A stretch of 64,000 nt of DNA from Photobacterium arenosum (GTDB taxonomy: Bacteria; Pseudomonadota; Gammaproteobacteria; Enterobacterales; Vibrionaceae), in NCBI RefSeq assembly GCF_014841115.1, contig NZ_JACYTP010000002.1:186001-250000 (forward strand), read 5' to 3'. The notes beneath the pieces were generated by a model. The model saw only the letters and a program-made list of their open reading frames with translations, made no database searches and was not told the DNA's origin. A program made the translations under genes and the position numbers. Positions 19,499-29,420 of this stretch are shown here, piece by piece. The stretch's first letter is position 1. Each line of letters begins with the position of its first letter.

Positions 19499-20278
19499 GT
19501 GGTAGTCTGGAGCATTGCCAACCAGAAAGGCGGCGTGGGGAAAACCACCACTACTGTCAGTCTGGCGGGCCTGTTAAGTGAACGAAACAAACGCGTATTA
19601 TTGGTGGATACTGACCCGCATTCATCACTGACGACATACTTGAATTTTGATTCTGATCGCCTTGAATCCAGCCTGTTTGATTTGTTCCAGCTGTCGACAA
19701 TTGACCGTGACACTGTCAAACCACTGGTGCTGGAAACACGATTTAAAAATATCCATCTGATACCGGCGCACATGTCGCTGGCGACCTTGGATAGAGTCAT
19801 GGGGACTCGCAGCGGCATGGGATTGATTCTGAAAAAGGCACTGAAATGCCTGGAAGAAGAATATGATTATGTGCTGATTGACTGCCCCCCGATCCTGGGT
19901 GTCATGATGGTGAATGCGCTTGCTGCCAGTGAGCGCATTTTGATTCCGGTGCAAACGGAATTTTTGGCGATGAAAGGTCTGGAGCGAATGATGCGTACTT
20001 TGCAAATCATGCAAAAATCCAGGCCGGATGAATTCAAAGTCACTATTGTGCCAACCATGTATGACAAACGAACCAGGGCCTCACTGGAAACCCTGCAAGA
20101 ACTGAAGTCGCGTTATGCCAATCAGGTCTGGGCTTCGGCTGTGCCCATTGATACCAAGTTTCGTGATGCCAGTATCAAGCACATGCCGCCATCTCTGTAT
20201 GCCCGTGGCTCTCGCGGTGTGTTTGCGTATAAAACTTTATTGAATTATCTGGAGCGGCTTGGTCAAGATGAGCGATAA
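19499..20278 (+). CDS. parC: Polar chemotaxis ParA-type ATPase ParC
   Basis: ParC is a ParA/MinD ATPase that recruits chemotaxis arrays to the old pole in Vibrio and segregates them at division. The 259-aa product has the deviant Walker A motif QKGGVGKTTT, DCPPILG (Walker B) and a lysine-containing C-terminal half. A GTG start sits 5 nt after an AAGGAG site. Its position between cheB and the CheW-like parP gene, with overlapping reading frames, distinguishes it from chromosome-partition ParA. The symbol is shared with topoisomerase IV parC, which this is not. Confidence 0.92.
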   Translation: MVVWSIANQKGGVGKTTTTVSLAGLLSERNKRVLLVDTDPHSSLTTYLNFDSDRLESSLFDLFQLSTIDRDTVKPLVLETRFKNIHLIPAHMSLATLDRVMGTRSGMGLILKKALKCLEEEYDYVLIDCPPILGVMMVNALAASERILIPVQTEFLAMKGLERMMRTLQIMQKSRPDEFKVTIVPTMYDKRTRASLETLQELKSRYANQVWASAVPIDTKFRDASIKHMPPSLYARGSRGVFAYKTLLNYLERLGQDER

Positions 20279-21704
20279 CGCAAAGCTGTCCAGTGAACAG
20301 GCATTAGATGATTACTTTTTCGGGCTGCTGGATGATTCTTTGCTGCCCGAAGAGGGTAGCGTGGACGCTGTCAGCCCGCAGGATGACCTGCCAGCGTTAG
20401 CAGAGGAAAATGACGGCCAGATGTTGTTGTCTGATTCTGCTGTTGCTGATGAAGCAGCGGCTGAGTTGCAAAGTGGCAGTGAGCCCGATGATGCGATAAG
20501 TCTTGCGGTGATCCCCCAGACTCATCAGCCCTTTGATTTTAATAGTCTGGATCAATCCGGGCGAGATAACTCGTCTGTGAACTCGTTTGCAGAAGGTGGC
20601 GAACCGCCATCACTGCGGGCAATGGCAACCCAACTGCCGAGTGCTGCTGCGCCGGTTTCGTTGTCCGCAGAGCCAGAGCTGAGTGTACCTGAAGTCAGGT
20701 TTACCCCGCCGCGGACGAGAACGGATCTTGAGCAGTTGCAGCGTCTTCTCGACCAAATGTCAGAGATGCAAGAGGAAGTGATTGTTGAAAGTGAAGCCTG
20801 GATTGCTGAGCAACAGCAATTGGCTGAACTGGAAAAACAGCAAGAAGTTAAGCAAGAAGATGTTAAGCCAGCCGTTTTAGACGACCCGGGCTGGTTTGAG
20901 GATGACAGCGCGCTGACTCAGCATCAGAACACTGCGCCAGAGCCGCTTAAAAAATCGCTGGCAGTGGCTGCGCAGGCGTCAGCTGTTGAGTCGGCCCCCT
21001 ATGCAGAGCCGCAAAACAGTGTCCAGCTGATGCAGATGCTGCCTAAGGTCGCTGAGGCTCCGGCTGTTGCTGACAAGGCGGCGCAGGTGGCTGAATTGGA
21101 AACAAGCTCTCAGCCTCAGAGTGAAATAGTTGCAACGGAGCCTGTTCCAGACATTCTTGATAAAGAAGAGAGTGTGCAGGAAACTGTGGCCGATGCCGCA
21201 CCTGAGCTGGCGGCTGAGCCGCCACCGCCTTCCTGGGCATTACCTGGCGCCAGTGAGCAAACAGAATTTCAGGCGCTGTTTTTTGCTGTCAACGGTGTGA
21301 CTTTTGCTGTTCCGCTGACAGAGCTGGGAGGGATTCACCAATTGGGTGAGATGAGTCACCTTATTGGCCGCCCGGACTGGTATCTTGGCTTGCAGCCGGT
21401 ACAGAACCGAAAGCTGGATGTGGTGGATACCGCCAGATGGGTGATGCCAGAATCTATCTACAATGATGACCATCAGGAAAATTACCGATATGTGGTCATG
21501 TTGGGAGAAAGTAAGTGGGGACTGGCTTGTGATCAACTTCACGGAACAGAAACCCTGACAAAACAAAGTGTTCGCTGGCGAGAAAAGGCAGGTAAACGGC
21601 CTTGGCTGGCGGGTATGGTTAAAGAGAAAATGTGTGCTTTAATTCATGTCAATGAACTCATTTCCATGCTGAAAGCGGGTTTGGACGTGAAGAGCGTTTT
21701 GTGA
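20268..21704 (+). CDS. parP: Polar array adaptor ParP (CheW-like domain)
   Basis: ParP links ParC to CheA and chemoreceptors and keeps arrays at the pole. The product (about 478 aa) has a long acidic, low-complexity N-terminal region (about residues 1-320) with a Gln/Glu-rich coiled stretch, then a C-terminal CheW-like domain beginning near FQALFFAVNGVTFAVPL. I chose ATG 20268, inside the end of parC in another frame; a TTG at 20259 sits closer to a GGAG site and cannot be excluded. Confidence 0.9.
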   Translation: MSDNAKLSSEQALDDYFFGLLDDSLLPEEGSVDAVSPQDDLPALAEENDGQMLLSDSAVADEAAAELQSGSEPDDAISLAVIPQTHQPFDFNSLDQSGRDNSSVNSFAEGGEPPSLRAMATQLPSAAAPVSLSAEPELSVPEVRFTPPRTRTDLEQLQRLLDQMSEMQEEVIVESEAWIAEQQQLAELEKQQEVKQEDVKPAVLDDPGWFEDDSALTQHQNTAPEPLKKSLAVAAQASAVESAPYAEPQNSVQLMQMLPKVAEAPAVADKAAQVAELETSSQPQSEIVATEPVPDILDKEESVQETVADAAPELAAEPPPPSWALPGASEQTEFQALFFAVNGVTFAVPLTELGGIHQLGEMSHLIGRPDWYLGLQPVQNRKLDVVDTARWVMPESIYNDDHQENYRYVVMLGESKWGLACDQLHGTETLTKQSVRWREKAGKRPWLAGMVKEKMCALIHVNELISMLKAGLDVKSVL

Positions 21705-21726
21705 CGATGGCCGGAGAGGATACAGC

Positions 21727-22221
21727 ATGTCGCAGGTAAGTGTTGCCGAGATTCAAAAAGAAGACAGTAACGACCAGGTATTACAGTGGGTTACCTTCCA
21801 GCTGGAAGAGGAAACCTACGGTATCAATGTAATGCAGGTTCGTGAAGTGCTGCGTTATACTGAAATCGCCCCGGTTCCGGGCGCGCCAGATTATGTGCTG
21901 GGAATTATCAACCTGCGTGGCAATGTGGTCACAGTGATTGATACCCGTGCACGGTTTGGCCTGATGTCAGGTGAGATTTCAGATAATACCCGTATCGTAA
22001 TCATTGAAGCTGAAAAGCAGGTTATCGGTATTATGGTCGACAGTGTGGCAGAAGTGGTTTATCTGCGTAGCTCTGAAATCGACAGTACGCCAAGCGTGGG
22101 CACTGATGAAAGTGCCAAGTTTATTCAAGGCGTCAGTAACCGTGACAATCAACTGCTGATCCTGGTTGATCTGAACAAGCTCCTGTCTGATGAAGAATGG
22201 GAAGAGATGGCGTATCTCTGA
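21727..22221 (+). CDS. cheW: Chemotaxis coupling protein CheW
   Basis: CheW couples chemoreceptors to CheA in the hexagonal arrays. The 164-aa product is a single CheW domain with the family segments WVTFQLEEETYGINVMQVREV and GIINLRGNVVTVIDTR (quoted in parts). Its stop overlaps the next start by one base (TGATG). It is the last core chemotaxis gene of the cluster. Confidence 0.97.
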   Translation: MSQVSVAEIQKEDSNDQVLQWVTFQLEEETYGINVMQVREVLRYTEIAPVPGAPDYVLGIINLRGNVVTVIDTRARFGLMSGEISDNTRIVIIEAEKQVIGIMVDSVAEVVYLRSSEIDSTPSVGTDESAKFIQGVSNRDNQLLILVDLNKLLSDEEWEEMAYL

Positions 22222-22652
22222 TGCCTGCTATCTTGCTTGAATGGCTGCCTTTGGTTGTTGCTTTGCTGGCAGTGGTGATAGCGGTTGTGCTGGTCCGGCG
22301 TGAGCGAAAAGCACGCCAGGATCTGGAAACCAAGTTTGCAGCAGCAGAGTTGCTGTTAAAAACCGCCAGACAGCAGCAGGAAAGCTTAACCAAACAGTTT
22401 CATGAGTTGCGTGCGGGTACGATGGCAATGAGTAATAAAATGGCCATATTAACCCGCCAGCAGGAAGAGCTGTCTGAGCGTCAGGGTGAAATGGCCATGC
22501 AGGATCCCGATGGCCGCCTGTACAGCCGCGCCAGTAAAATGGTCGAGCTGGGTGCCGATGTTAATGAGCTGATGGAAGAGTGTGATTTGCCGAAAGCGGA
22601 AGCTGAACTGCTGTTGCGGTTACAGCAGCGCATGAATAAAGGCCGGCGTTAG
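22221..22652 (+). CDS. DUF2802 membrane-anchored coiled-coil protein
   Basis: A 143-aa protein with one N-terminal membrane helix (about residues 5-25) followed by a basic stretch and a coiled coil (about 30-95). A short C-terminal helix-turn-helix-like segment (VNELMEECDLPKAEAELLLRL) completes it. This matches DUF2802, commonly found after cheW in Vibrio and relatives and related to SwrB of Bacillus. Its function in this group is unknown to me; a role in flagellar or array assembly is inferred from linkage. Confidence 0.8.
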   Translation: MPAILLEWLPLVVALLAVVIAVVLVRRERKARQDLETKFAAAELLLKTARQQQESLTKQFHELRAGTMAMSNKMAILTRQQEELSERQGEMAMQDPDGRLYSRASKMVELGADVNELMEECDLPKAEAELLLRLQQRMNKGRR

Positions 22653-22823
22653 CCTGTTGCTTGCTGGCTGTTGTTTGTGGATAGCGACACCTTGCCGCTT
22701 TTATTCACGTTTTCTGCTATTTCATCACGGTTTCGGTTATTCACGGCACCTGTGTATAGCTTCGGTACACGCCTTAGTACATAGCTTCAGCGTCAGGTTC
22801 TGCCGCTTCACTGCACAATAGCG

Positions 22824-23123
22824 TCAGACGGTTTCGTTTACAGACACAGGCCCTTCCCATCCGGGAGGGGTTTTTCCGTTTAAAACCCACGAAAAAGCAA
22901 TCAGTTCGGCTATGATCACGAACAGGGCGGGTGGGATGTTATCTCCGGCCTCTAGGTTATTGAGGTACTCAGCCAGTGCCGGATCCTGGTGTATCAATCC
23001 TCCCTGGGCTTTGGCCTGCTCGATGATCTCTCTTGCCCAGTCGTCATAACCTTTCGCTGACACATAAGGGGTGTTATAGCCATCGTAGCTCAACGCGATA
23101 GCCCGGTTTTGTTCTGTTGTCAT
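22824..23123 (-). CDS. FlhB C-terminal-domain protein (FlhX type)
   Basis: A 99-aa soluble protein resembling the part of FlhB that follows the autocleavage site: AIALSYDGYNTPYVSAKG, DDWAREIIEQAKAQGG and ADPALAEYL-type segments are in family order. It has no membrane helices and no NPTH motif. Such FlhX proteins can partly replace the cleaved FlhB fragment. Its ATG overlaps the stop of the upstream FliK-like gene by 4 nt. It is not a broken flhB, because an intact flhB lies in the same window and the frame is clean. Confidence 0.88.
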   Translation of the reverse strand: MTTEQNRAIALSYDGYNTPYVSAKGYDDWAREIIEQAKAQGGLIHQDPALAEYLNNLEAGDNIPPALFVIIAELIAFSWVLNGKTPPGWEGPVSVNETV

Positions 23124-23968
23124 ACGCTGATCCTGATGCCGCATTGTGGGTGGATGTCCGGCGCTGAATCATCATGGGTTGGCGTCTGATGAAAACTCAC
23201 GGACTCACAGTTAATCTCCAGCTGTTTCAGGCGACGCATAAGCTGAGGTGTTAACTGTTCTGTCAATGTCAGTATGTCTGACTGCTCGCAACTGAAAGCC
23301 AGATTGAGCTGGCTGTCCTGCCAGATGGCAGTGGCTTCTAACGTGTTCGACTCACCGACAGGTAATCCCAGTTTGACTGTCCAGGCCCGGCCGGGCGATT
23401 GCCGTTTCGAGGCTTGTTGCGATGCGTTTGAATGCACACTGAGACGGATTTCGCGGCCGTTACTTTGCGGTAAATGCAGTATAAAAGGCGTGTTTTCGTC
23501 GCGTCCGGCTGGCGCGCCGGCAATACGCTGCTCGGCGGCCAGGCGGATCAGTGCTTTGAGTTCGGTTTGTGAATCAGCCGGCAGGCTGGCGAGCAACCGG
23601 GCAAGCGGACTGTCGGGCTGTGTCAGCTGGGTTACCAGTGCCTTCAGGCTGTCTTTACCGGCCCCTTGCTGTAACCAGGGTGCGATATCGGCCGGCGTTC
23701 GCGGCAGCACCAGCTGAGATAGCCATGGTGCGATCGGTGAACTCTGGCCGCTCACTGCAGGAGGTAAATTGGCAAATAATCGTTGCAACACATGAAGTTG
23801 TGTTAGCAAGTGTGAAAGTTGGCTGATTTGCTGGCCGGATTGGAATACAGTTGCGCCTGCCTGAGCTTGACTTGTATGGCTGACCGAAGCGGTCTGCTGC
23901 GGCGCAGTTGTCTTCGACGCACTGGCCGCTGCTGGCGGATAAGCGGAGGATTGAGATATAGAGGTCAC
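23120..23968 (-). CDS. FliK-like flagellar hook-length control protein
   Basis: A 282-aa protein with a Ser/Thr/Ala/Gln-rich N-terminal region, a central helical part and a C-terminal domain resembling FliK switch domains (WTVKLGLPVGESNTLEATAI; LTPQLMRRLKQLEINC). It starts with GTG after an AAGG site. With the overlapping FlhX gene it forms a two-gene operon that mirrors the FliK/FlhB pair of the main locus. The specific substrate is unknown. Confidence 0.75.
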   Translation of the reverse strand: MTSISQSSAYPPAAASASKTTAPQQTASVSHTSQAQAGATVFQSGQQISQLSHLLTQLHVLQRLFANLPPAVSGQSSPIAPWLSQLVLPRTPADIAPWLQQGAGKDSLKALVTQLTQPDSPLARLLASLPADSQTELKALIRLAAEQRIAGAPAGRDENTPFILHLPQSNGREIRLSVHSNASQQASKRQSPGRAWTVKLGLPVGESNTLEATAIWQDSQLNLAFSCEQSDILTLTEQLTPQLMRRLKQLEINCESVSFHQTPTHDDSAPDIHPQCGIRISV

Positions 23969-24076
23969 ATTTAGATACCTTGCTGCCGGATCTATAACAG
24001 CCTGAAACTAACAAAGATCTCAGTCGCTGTGATATTATCCGAGGATTATTTGTGTCATTCAGGATGTCTCATCCCT

Positions 24077-24733
24077 ATGTTATCAGTCAAAGGATTGAGC
24101 TGTACCCGTGATGAGCGTGTATTGTTCGATGACCTCCAATTTAATGTTGCTTCTGGCGAGCTGGTTCAGATTGAAGGCCGCAACGGGGCCGGTAAAACGA
24201 CCTTATTGCGTATCATCGCTGGGCTCGGCTCTCCTGATACCGGCGATGTCTATTGGCACGATAACAAGATAGGCCATGTGCGTGAAGAGTATCATAGCCA
24301 GATGCTGTTTTTGGGACATCAAACTGGGGTCAAGCGCGAATTAACCGCCTCAGAAAACCTGGCTTTTTTCCAGGCTATGCATACGCCGGATAACAGCGAG
24401 AGACTCAGTGGTCAGGCAAGAGTGCATGGTGATGATGCTATCTGGCAGGCCCTGGCCCATGTGGGGTTGGCCGGACGCGAAGATGTGCCTGCCGGACAAT
24501 TGTCCGCCGGCCAGCAGCGTCGGGTGGCTTTGGCCCGCTTATGGTTAAGTAACCATCCGCTGTGGATTTTGGACGAGCCGTTGACAGCGATTGATAAACT
24601 GGGAGTAAAAGTCCTTGAGCAGCTTTTTGTTTCCCATGCCGAACGCGGCGGGATTGTGCTGCTGACGACTCACCAGGATATGTTTTCTGCGCAGAACAGA
24701 TTGCGCAAGGTGACACTGGGGCAGGCGTTGTGA
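24077..24733 (+). CDS. ccmA: Heme exporter ATPase CcmA
   Basis: CcmA is the ABC ATPase of the CcmABCD complex, which releases holo-CcmE in System I cytochrome c maturation. The 218-aa product has Walker A ([11 protein letters not shown]), signature [14 protein letters not shown] and Walker B ([11 protein letters not shown]). I chose ATG 24077 because the protein then begins [17 protein letters not shown], matching family starts. It is divergent from the FliK-like gene and heads the nine-gene ccm operon. Confidence 0.96.
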   Translation: MLSVKGLSCTRDERVLFDDLQFNVASGELVQIEGRNGAGKTTLLRIIAGLGSPDTGDVYWHDNKIGHVREEYHSQMLFLGHQTGVKRELTASENLAFFQAMHTPDNSERLSGQARVHGDDAIWQALAHVGLAGREDVPAGQLSAGQQRRVALARLWLSNHPLWILDEPLTAIDKLGVKVLEQLFVSHAERGGIVLLTTHQDMFSAQNRLRKVTLGQAL

Positions 24734-25401
24734 TGTGGCATTCTATGTATCAGGTTATCCGGCGGGAATTGCTGATTGCGTTTCGTCGTCAGGCCGATGT
24801 GTTCAACCCTTTGTGGTTCTTTATTATTGTCATCACCCTGTTTCCATTGGGGATAGGGCCTGAACCGAACCTGCTGGCGCGTATCGCGCCCGGTATTATT
24901 TGGGTAGCAGCTTTACTGGCGGCTTTACTGTCACTGGAGCGTCTGTTCCGGGATGATTTTGTTGACGGCTCGCTGGAACAAATGATGCTGATGCCAACCC
25001 CGTTATCGGTATTGGCACTGGCAAAAGTCGTGGCTCACTGGTTGCTGACGGGTTTGCCGCTGATAATAATCAGTCCGTTATTGGCAGTTTTACTGTCACT
25101 CGACTGGTCAACCTGGACTGCGGTGGTATTAACCTTGCTGCTTGGCACGCCAACACTGAGCTTTTTGGGTGCGATTGGGGTTGCACTGACGGTGGGATTG
25201 CGTAAAGGTGGAGTATTATTGAGCTTGCTCATCTTACCGCTGTTTATTCCCGTGCTAATCTTTGCTACGTCGGCGATAGAGGCGGCGTCGCTGGGAATGA
25301 GTTATCAGGGGCAACTAGCTTTGATGGGAGCAATGTTAGCCGGATCAGCCACACTGGCTCCTTTTGCGATATCAGCATCATTGCGTATCAGTGTTAACTG
25401 A
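24733..25401 (+). CDS. ccmB: Heme exporter permease CcmB
   Basis: CcmB is the membrane subunit of the CcmAB ABC transporter. The 222-aa product has six hydrophobic segments and the conserved stretches RRELLIAFRRQADVFNPLWF and FRDDFVDGSLEQMMLMP. The ATG overlaps the ccmA stop by one base; a GTG one codon upstream is an alternative. A 46-nt gap separates it from ccmC. Confidence 0.96.
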   Translation: MWHSMYQVIRRELLIAFRRQADVFNPLWFFIIVITLFPLGIGPEPNLLARIAPGIIWVAALLAALLSLERLFRDDFVDGSLEQMMLMPTPLSVLALAKVVAHWLLTGLPLIIISPLLAVLLSLDWSTWTAVVLTLLLGTPTLSFLGAIGVALTVGLRKGGVLLSLLILPLFIPVLIFATSAIEAASLGMSYQGQLALMGAMLAGSATLAPFAISASLRISVN

Positions 25402-25447
25402 CGCGTGAATATAACGAATATTATTATTAATCATAGAGTAAAAAACT

Positions 25448-26179
25448 ATGTGGAAGTGGTTACATCCCTACGCTAAAGCAGAAAACTGCTACCGCCTGTG
25501 CGGAACCCTGCTGCCCTGGTTTGCGGCAGTGTCTGTGATCAGCCTGATAACAGGCACTGTCTGGGGCCTGGCTTTTGCGCCAACCGATTACCAGCAGGGT
25601 GACAGTTTCCGCATTATTTACCTGCATGTACCGGCTGCTATCTGGTCCATGGGGGCTTATCTTTGGATGGCGGTAGCTGCCTTTATCGGCTTAGTCTGGC
25701 AGGTGCGCTTATCTGACATGGCAGCTGCGGCCATGGCACCGATTGGCGCTGTGTTCACCTTTATTGCATTGCTGACCGGTGCGGTATGGGGCAAACCAAT
25801 GTGGGGCGCCTGGTGGGTGTGGGATGCACGTCTGACATCTGAACTGATTCTGCTTTTCCTCTATCTGGGTGTGATTGCGCTGTATAACGCTTTCGACGAT
25901 CAGAAAACGGCGGCCAAAGCGGCCGGTATCCTGGCGATAGTGGGCGTGATCAATCTTCCTATCATTCATTATTCCGTTGAGTGGTGGAATACCCTGCATC
26001 AGGGCGCCACTATTACCAAATTCGCTAAACCGTCGATCGACAGCCGTATGCTGTGGCCATTACTGCTGAATATTTTGGGTTTTGCCTGTTTTTTTGGTGC
26101 GCTGACTCTGATTCGGTTACGCAATGAAATTCTGACCAGGGAAAGCCACCGCCCCTGGGTTCGTCAGTTGATTCAGTGA
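25448..26179 (+). CDS. ccmC: Heme-handling protein CcmC
   Basis: CcmC presents heme to CcmE at the periplasmic face. The 243-aa product has six membrane helices, the Trp-rich WWD loop (WGKPMWGAWWVWDARLTSEL) and flanking His residues (YLHVPAA; PIIHYSVEWWN) that bind heme in the family. Length and operon position are typical. Confidence 0.97.
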   Translation: MWKWLHPYAKAENCYRLCGTLLPWFAAVSVISLITGTVWGLAFAPTDYQQGDSFRIIYLHVPAAIWSMGAYLWMAVAAFIGLVWQVRLSDMAAAAMAPIGAVFTFIALLTGAVWGKPMWGAWWVWDARLTSELILLFLYLGVIALYNAFDDQKTAAKAAGILAIVGVINLPIIHYSVEWWNTLHQGATITKFAKPSIDSRMLWPLLLNILGFACFFGALTLIRLRNEILTRESHRPWVRQLIQ

Positions 26180-26186
26180 GGTGAGT

Positions 26187-26393
26187 ATGCATTTCGATTC
26201 GTTCAGTGATTTCCTTGCCATGGGCGGGTATGCCGGTTATGTCTGGTCGGCCTATGGGATATCTGCTTTATCTTTGCTGATTCTTTTATGGACCAGTATC
26301 CGTAAGAGTCGTCGTCTGGCTGCTGACATTAAAAATAGAATTGCCCGCGAGCAACGCATTAAAGCGGCCGAGAATTTGGAGAATACCTTATGA
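26187..26393 (+). CDS. ccmD: CcmD
   Basis: CcmD is a small single-pass membrane protein needed to release holo-CcmE from CcmABC. The 68-aa product has one membrane helix (about residues 15-37, preceded by [13 protein letters not shown]) and a basic cytoplasmic tail. I chose ATG 26187, which is 5 nt after GAGG; an in-frame GTG at 26181 is possible. It overlaps ccmE by 4 nt. Confidence 0.93.
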   Translation: MHFDSFSDFLAMGGYAGYVWSAYGISALSLLILLWTSIRKSRRLAADIKNRIAREQRIKAAENLENTL

Positions 26394-26875
26394 ACCCAAG
26401 ACGCAAAAAACGCCTGACCGTGATCATTGCCTTGCTGGCCGGTCTCGGTGTGACGGTTGGCCTGACTTTGTATGCCATGAGCCAGAATATGGATCTCTTC
26501 TATACCCCAACGGAGCTGGTAGAGGGTAAACCCGATGGCACTAAACCCGAAGTGGGTCAGCGTTTACGCATTGGCGGTATGGTAGTCAAAGGCTCAGTCA
26601 GCCGTGACCCCCATTCTTTGCAGGTCAGCTTCAAAGTGGCTGATGTTGGCCCGGCCGTGACTGTGACTTATGACGGTATTTTGCCTGATCTGTTCCGCGA
26701 AGGGCAGGGGATAGTCGCTCAGGGTGTGCTGGTTGATGCCCAAACGGTGAAAGCCCATGAGGTGCTGGCTAAGCATGACGAAGAATATATGCCGCCAGAA
26801 GTGGCTGAGGCGATGCAGAAAAATCATAAGCCTCTGAAATATACCGAACAACAAATGCAAGGTAGCGTGCAATGA
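26390..26875 (+). CDS. ccmE: Periplasmic heme chaperone CcmE
   Basis: CcmE carries heme covalently on a histidine from CcmC to CcmF. The 161-aa product has a basic N-terminus, one membrane anchor (about residues 8-28) and a beta-barrel periplasmic domain. The heme-binding motif reads [14 protein letters not shown], with His about 127 and Tyr about 131. The start and stop each overlap neighbours by 4 nt. Confidence 0.97.
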   Translation: MNPRRKKRLTVIIALLAGLGVTVGLTLYAMSQNMDLFYTPTELVEGKPDGTKPEVGQRLRIGGMVVKGSVSRDPHSLQVSFKVADVGPAVTVTYDGILPDLFREGQGIVAQGVLVDAQTVKAHEVLAKHDEEYMPPEVAEAMQKNHKPLKYTEQQMQGSVQ

Positions 26876-28869
26876 TTGCAGAATTAGGGCAGTTCAGCCT
26901 TATCCTGGCACTGGGGTTATCGCTTCTGGTGAGTGTTTATCCACTGTATGGTGCCTATAAAGGTAACCCGGTGCTGATGCGTTTGGCCCGGCCTTTGACC
27001 TTTGGTGTCTTTGCGATGCTGCTAGTGTCTTTTGCATTGCTGTCGTGGGCCTTTTACATCAATGATTTTACTGTGACCTATGTTGCCAGTAATTCGAACA
27101 GCAATCTGCCCTGGTACTATAGGCTGACGGCGGTCTGGGGCGCACATGAAGGGTCATTGCTGCTTTGGGTCTTGATTCAGGCCACGTGGGCTGCCGCGGT
27201 GGCCATGTTCAGCCGGGGCATGCCACAGGAATCTGTGGCACGGGTGCTGGCTGTGATGGGGATGATCTCAGTTGGTTTTCTGTTATTTATCATCATCACC
27301 TCCAACCCGTTTGAGCGTACGCTGCCTTATTTTCCTGTTGATGGCCGCGATCTGAACCCCTTGCTGCAGGATCCGGGGTTAATCATTCATCCACCTATGC
27401 TGTACATGGGCTATGTTGGTTTCTCAGTAGCCTTCGCCTTTGCTATTGCCTCCTTAATGACAGGCCGGTTGGATACAGCCTGGGCGCGCTGGTCGCGGCC
27501 CTGGACAATTGCTGCCTGGTCATTTCTGACCGTAGGGATTGCTCTGGGCTCCTGGTGGGCGTATTACGAGCTGGGCTGGGGTGGCTGGTGGTTCTGGGAT
27601 CCGGTCGAAAATGCCTCTTTTATGCCTTGGCTGGCTGGTACGGCGTTAATGCATTCGCTGGCAGTGACGGAGAAGCGAGGCACCTTTAAAGCCTGGACAG
27701 TGTTACTGGCAATATCGGCTTTCTCTCTGAGTTTGCTCGGAACTTTCCTGGTGCGCTCCGGCGTGCTGGTGTCAGTGCATGCCTTTGCTTCCGATCCGGC
27801 ACGGGGCATGTTCATTCTGGGCTTCCTGGTGGTGGTGATCGGCGGTTCGCTCTTACTGTATGCCTTGCGTGGGGCACAGATCCGCTCCCATGGCAGTTTC
27901 AGCTTGTTTTCACGAGAGAACTTCCTGCTGGCTAATAATCTGCTGCTGATTACCGCCTTGCTGGTGGTGTTGATCGGCACCTTGTTACCCCTGGTTCATA
28001 AGCAGCTTGGTCTGGGCTCGGTATCCATTGGTGTGCCTTTCTTTAATACCTTGTTTACCTGGCTGATGATTCCGTTTGCTTTCTTTCTGGGTATTGGCCC
28101 TCTGGTACGCTGGAAGCGTGAGAATTTCTCGACTATTCGCCGGCCGCTGCTGATTACCGCATTGATCACGCTGCCATTAGCCGTGTTTGCGCTGTGGCTG
28201 CGTCCCGATCCGATCCAGCCACTGGCTGTACTGGGTATGGTGATGGCATTCTGGATCATTATCCTGCAGGGGTATGAGGTTTATGAGCGCGCTACTCATC
28301 GTCATAGCCTGATGGTAGGCCTGGGTAAGCTTGGCCGCAGTCACTGGGCTATGGTACTGGGCCATATTGGTCTGGCCGTGACCTTGATCGGTATTACGCT
28401 GGTTTCCAATTACGATCTGGAGAGAGACGTTCGCCTGGCTCCCGGTCAGACAGTGACAGTCGAAGGCTTCGATTTTAAATTGTCCGGGTTGCGTAATGTC
28501 GAAGGGCCGAACTATGACGGCTTTATTGGCGACTTTGTGGTGTCTCGTAACGGTAAGCACATCGCTGAACTGCATGCCGAAAAACGTTTTTATACGGTAT
28601 CGGGCTCTATGATGACCGAAGCGGCGATCGACAGTGGTGTGACCCGTGATCTCTATGTGGCGCTTGGCGAACAGCTGGATGACAGCGCCTGGGCGGTCCG
28701 TATTTACTATAAGCCGTTTGTTAACTGGTTATGGCTGGGAGCGCTTCTGATGGCACTGGGTGGCGCAATGGCCATCAGTGACAAGCGTTACCGTTTTCGT
28801 CGCCGCTTTAAAAAAGAAGTGAAAGATGAAGAGGTTGTCAGTGCCCCGCACGCAGAGGTGAATGGATGA
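26872..28869 (+). CDS. ccmF: Cytochrome c heme lyase subunit CcmF
   Basis: CcmF is the synthetase core that attaches heme to apocytochrome c with CcmH and CcmI. The 665-aa product has about 14-15 membrane helices, the WWD segment ([19 protein letters not shown], about residues 233-251) and family loops such as [12 protein letters not shown]. Length is as expected. Overlaps of 4 nt with ccmE and ccmG indicate tight coupling. Confidence 0.98.
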   Translation: MIAELGQFSLILALGLSLLVSVYPLYGAYKGNPVLMRLARPLTFGVFAMLLVSFALLSWAFYINDFTVTYVASNSNSNLPWYYRLTAVWGAHEGSLLLWVLIQATWAAAVAMFSRGMPQESVARVLAVMGMISVGFLLFIIITSNPFERTLPYFPVDGRDLNPLLQDPGLIIHPPMLYMGYVGFSVAFAFAIASLMTGRLDTAWARWSRPWTIAAWSFLTVGIALGSWWAYYELGWGGWWFWDPVENASFMPWLAGTALMHSLAVTEKRGTFKAWTVLLAISAFSLSLLGTFLVRSGVLVSVHAFASDPARGMFILGFLVVVIGGSLLLYALRGAQIRSHGSFSLFSRENFLLANNLLLITALLVVLIGTLLPLVHKQLGLGSVSIGVPFFNTLFTWLMIPFAFFLGIGPLVRWKRENFSTIRRPLLITALITLPLAVFALWLRPDPIQPLAVLGMVMAFWIIILQGYEVYERATHRHSLMVGLGKLGRSHWAMVLGHIGLAVTLIGITLVSNYDLERDVRLAPGQTVTVEGFDFKLSGLRNVEGPNYDGFIGDFVVSRNGKHIAELHAEKRFYTVSGSMMTEAAIDSGVTRDLYVALGEQLDDSAWAVRIYYKPFVNWLWLGALLMALGGAMAISDKRYRFRRRFKKEVKDEEVVSAPHAEVNG

Positions 28870-29420
28870 ACAAAAAACTGCTTTTTATTCCTTTAGTCCT
28901 GTTTCTGGGCCTGGTGGCTGTCTTTATGGTGCAGCTGACCCGCAATGCTGACGGAGACGATCCGACGAAGCTGGAGTCCGTCCTGGTCGGTAAGCCCGTC
29001 CCGGCCTTTCGCCTCGAAGATTTGGAAGATGCGAACAAACTGTATCAGCAGGATATTTTTCTTGGTGAGCCTCTGCTGTTGAATGTCTGGGCAACCTGGT
29101 GCCCAACCTGTTATGCAGAGCACCGTTACCTTAATGAGCTGGCCAGCCAGGGGGTCAAAATTATTGGCCTGAATTACAAAGACGAGCGCGATAAAGCCAA
29201 CCGCTGGCTGAAAGATCTCGGTAATCCTTATATGCACAGCCTGTTTGATGGTAATGGCATGCTGGGTATGGATTTAGGCGTGTACGGCGCACCAGAAACC
29301 TTTCTGATCGATGCCAGTGGCGTGATCCGTTATCGCCATGTCGGCGATGTGAATCCGCAAAACTGGCAAGACACCCTCAAGCCGATTTATGAACGTCTGC
29401 AAGAGGAAGCGAAAGGATGA
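28866..29420 (+). CDS. ccmG: Thiol:disulfide oxidoreductase CcmG (DsbE)
   Basis: CcmG reduces the cysteines of apocytochrome c or CcmH in the periplasm. The 184-aa product has an N-terminal membrane anchor (about residues 5-24) and a thioredoxin fold with active-site WCPTC (about residues 79-83) and a cis-Pro region before ETFLID. Overlaps with ccmF and ccmH are 4 nt each. Confidence 0.97.
   Translation: MNKKLLFIPLVLFLGLVAVFMVQLTRNADGDDPTKLESVLVGKPVPAFRLEDLEDANKLYQQDIFLGEPLLLNVWATWCPTCYAEHRYLNELASQGVKIIGLNYKDERDKANRWLKDLGNPYMHSLFDGNGMLGMDLGVYGAPETFLIDASGVIRYRHVGDVNPQNWQDTLKPIYERLQEEAKG

Noticed and set aside
19499..20278. Chromosome or plasmid partition ParA
   Set aside because: The gene lies between cheB and a CheW-domain adaptor with no parB or parS nearby, which fits the chemotaxis ParC instead.
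22824..23123. Truncated flhB pseudogene
   Set aside because: The frame is intact, has its own start coupled to the FliK-like gene and matches the known stand-alone FlhX type.
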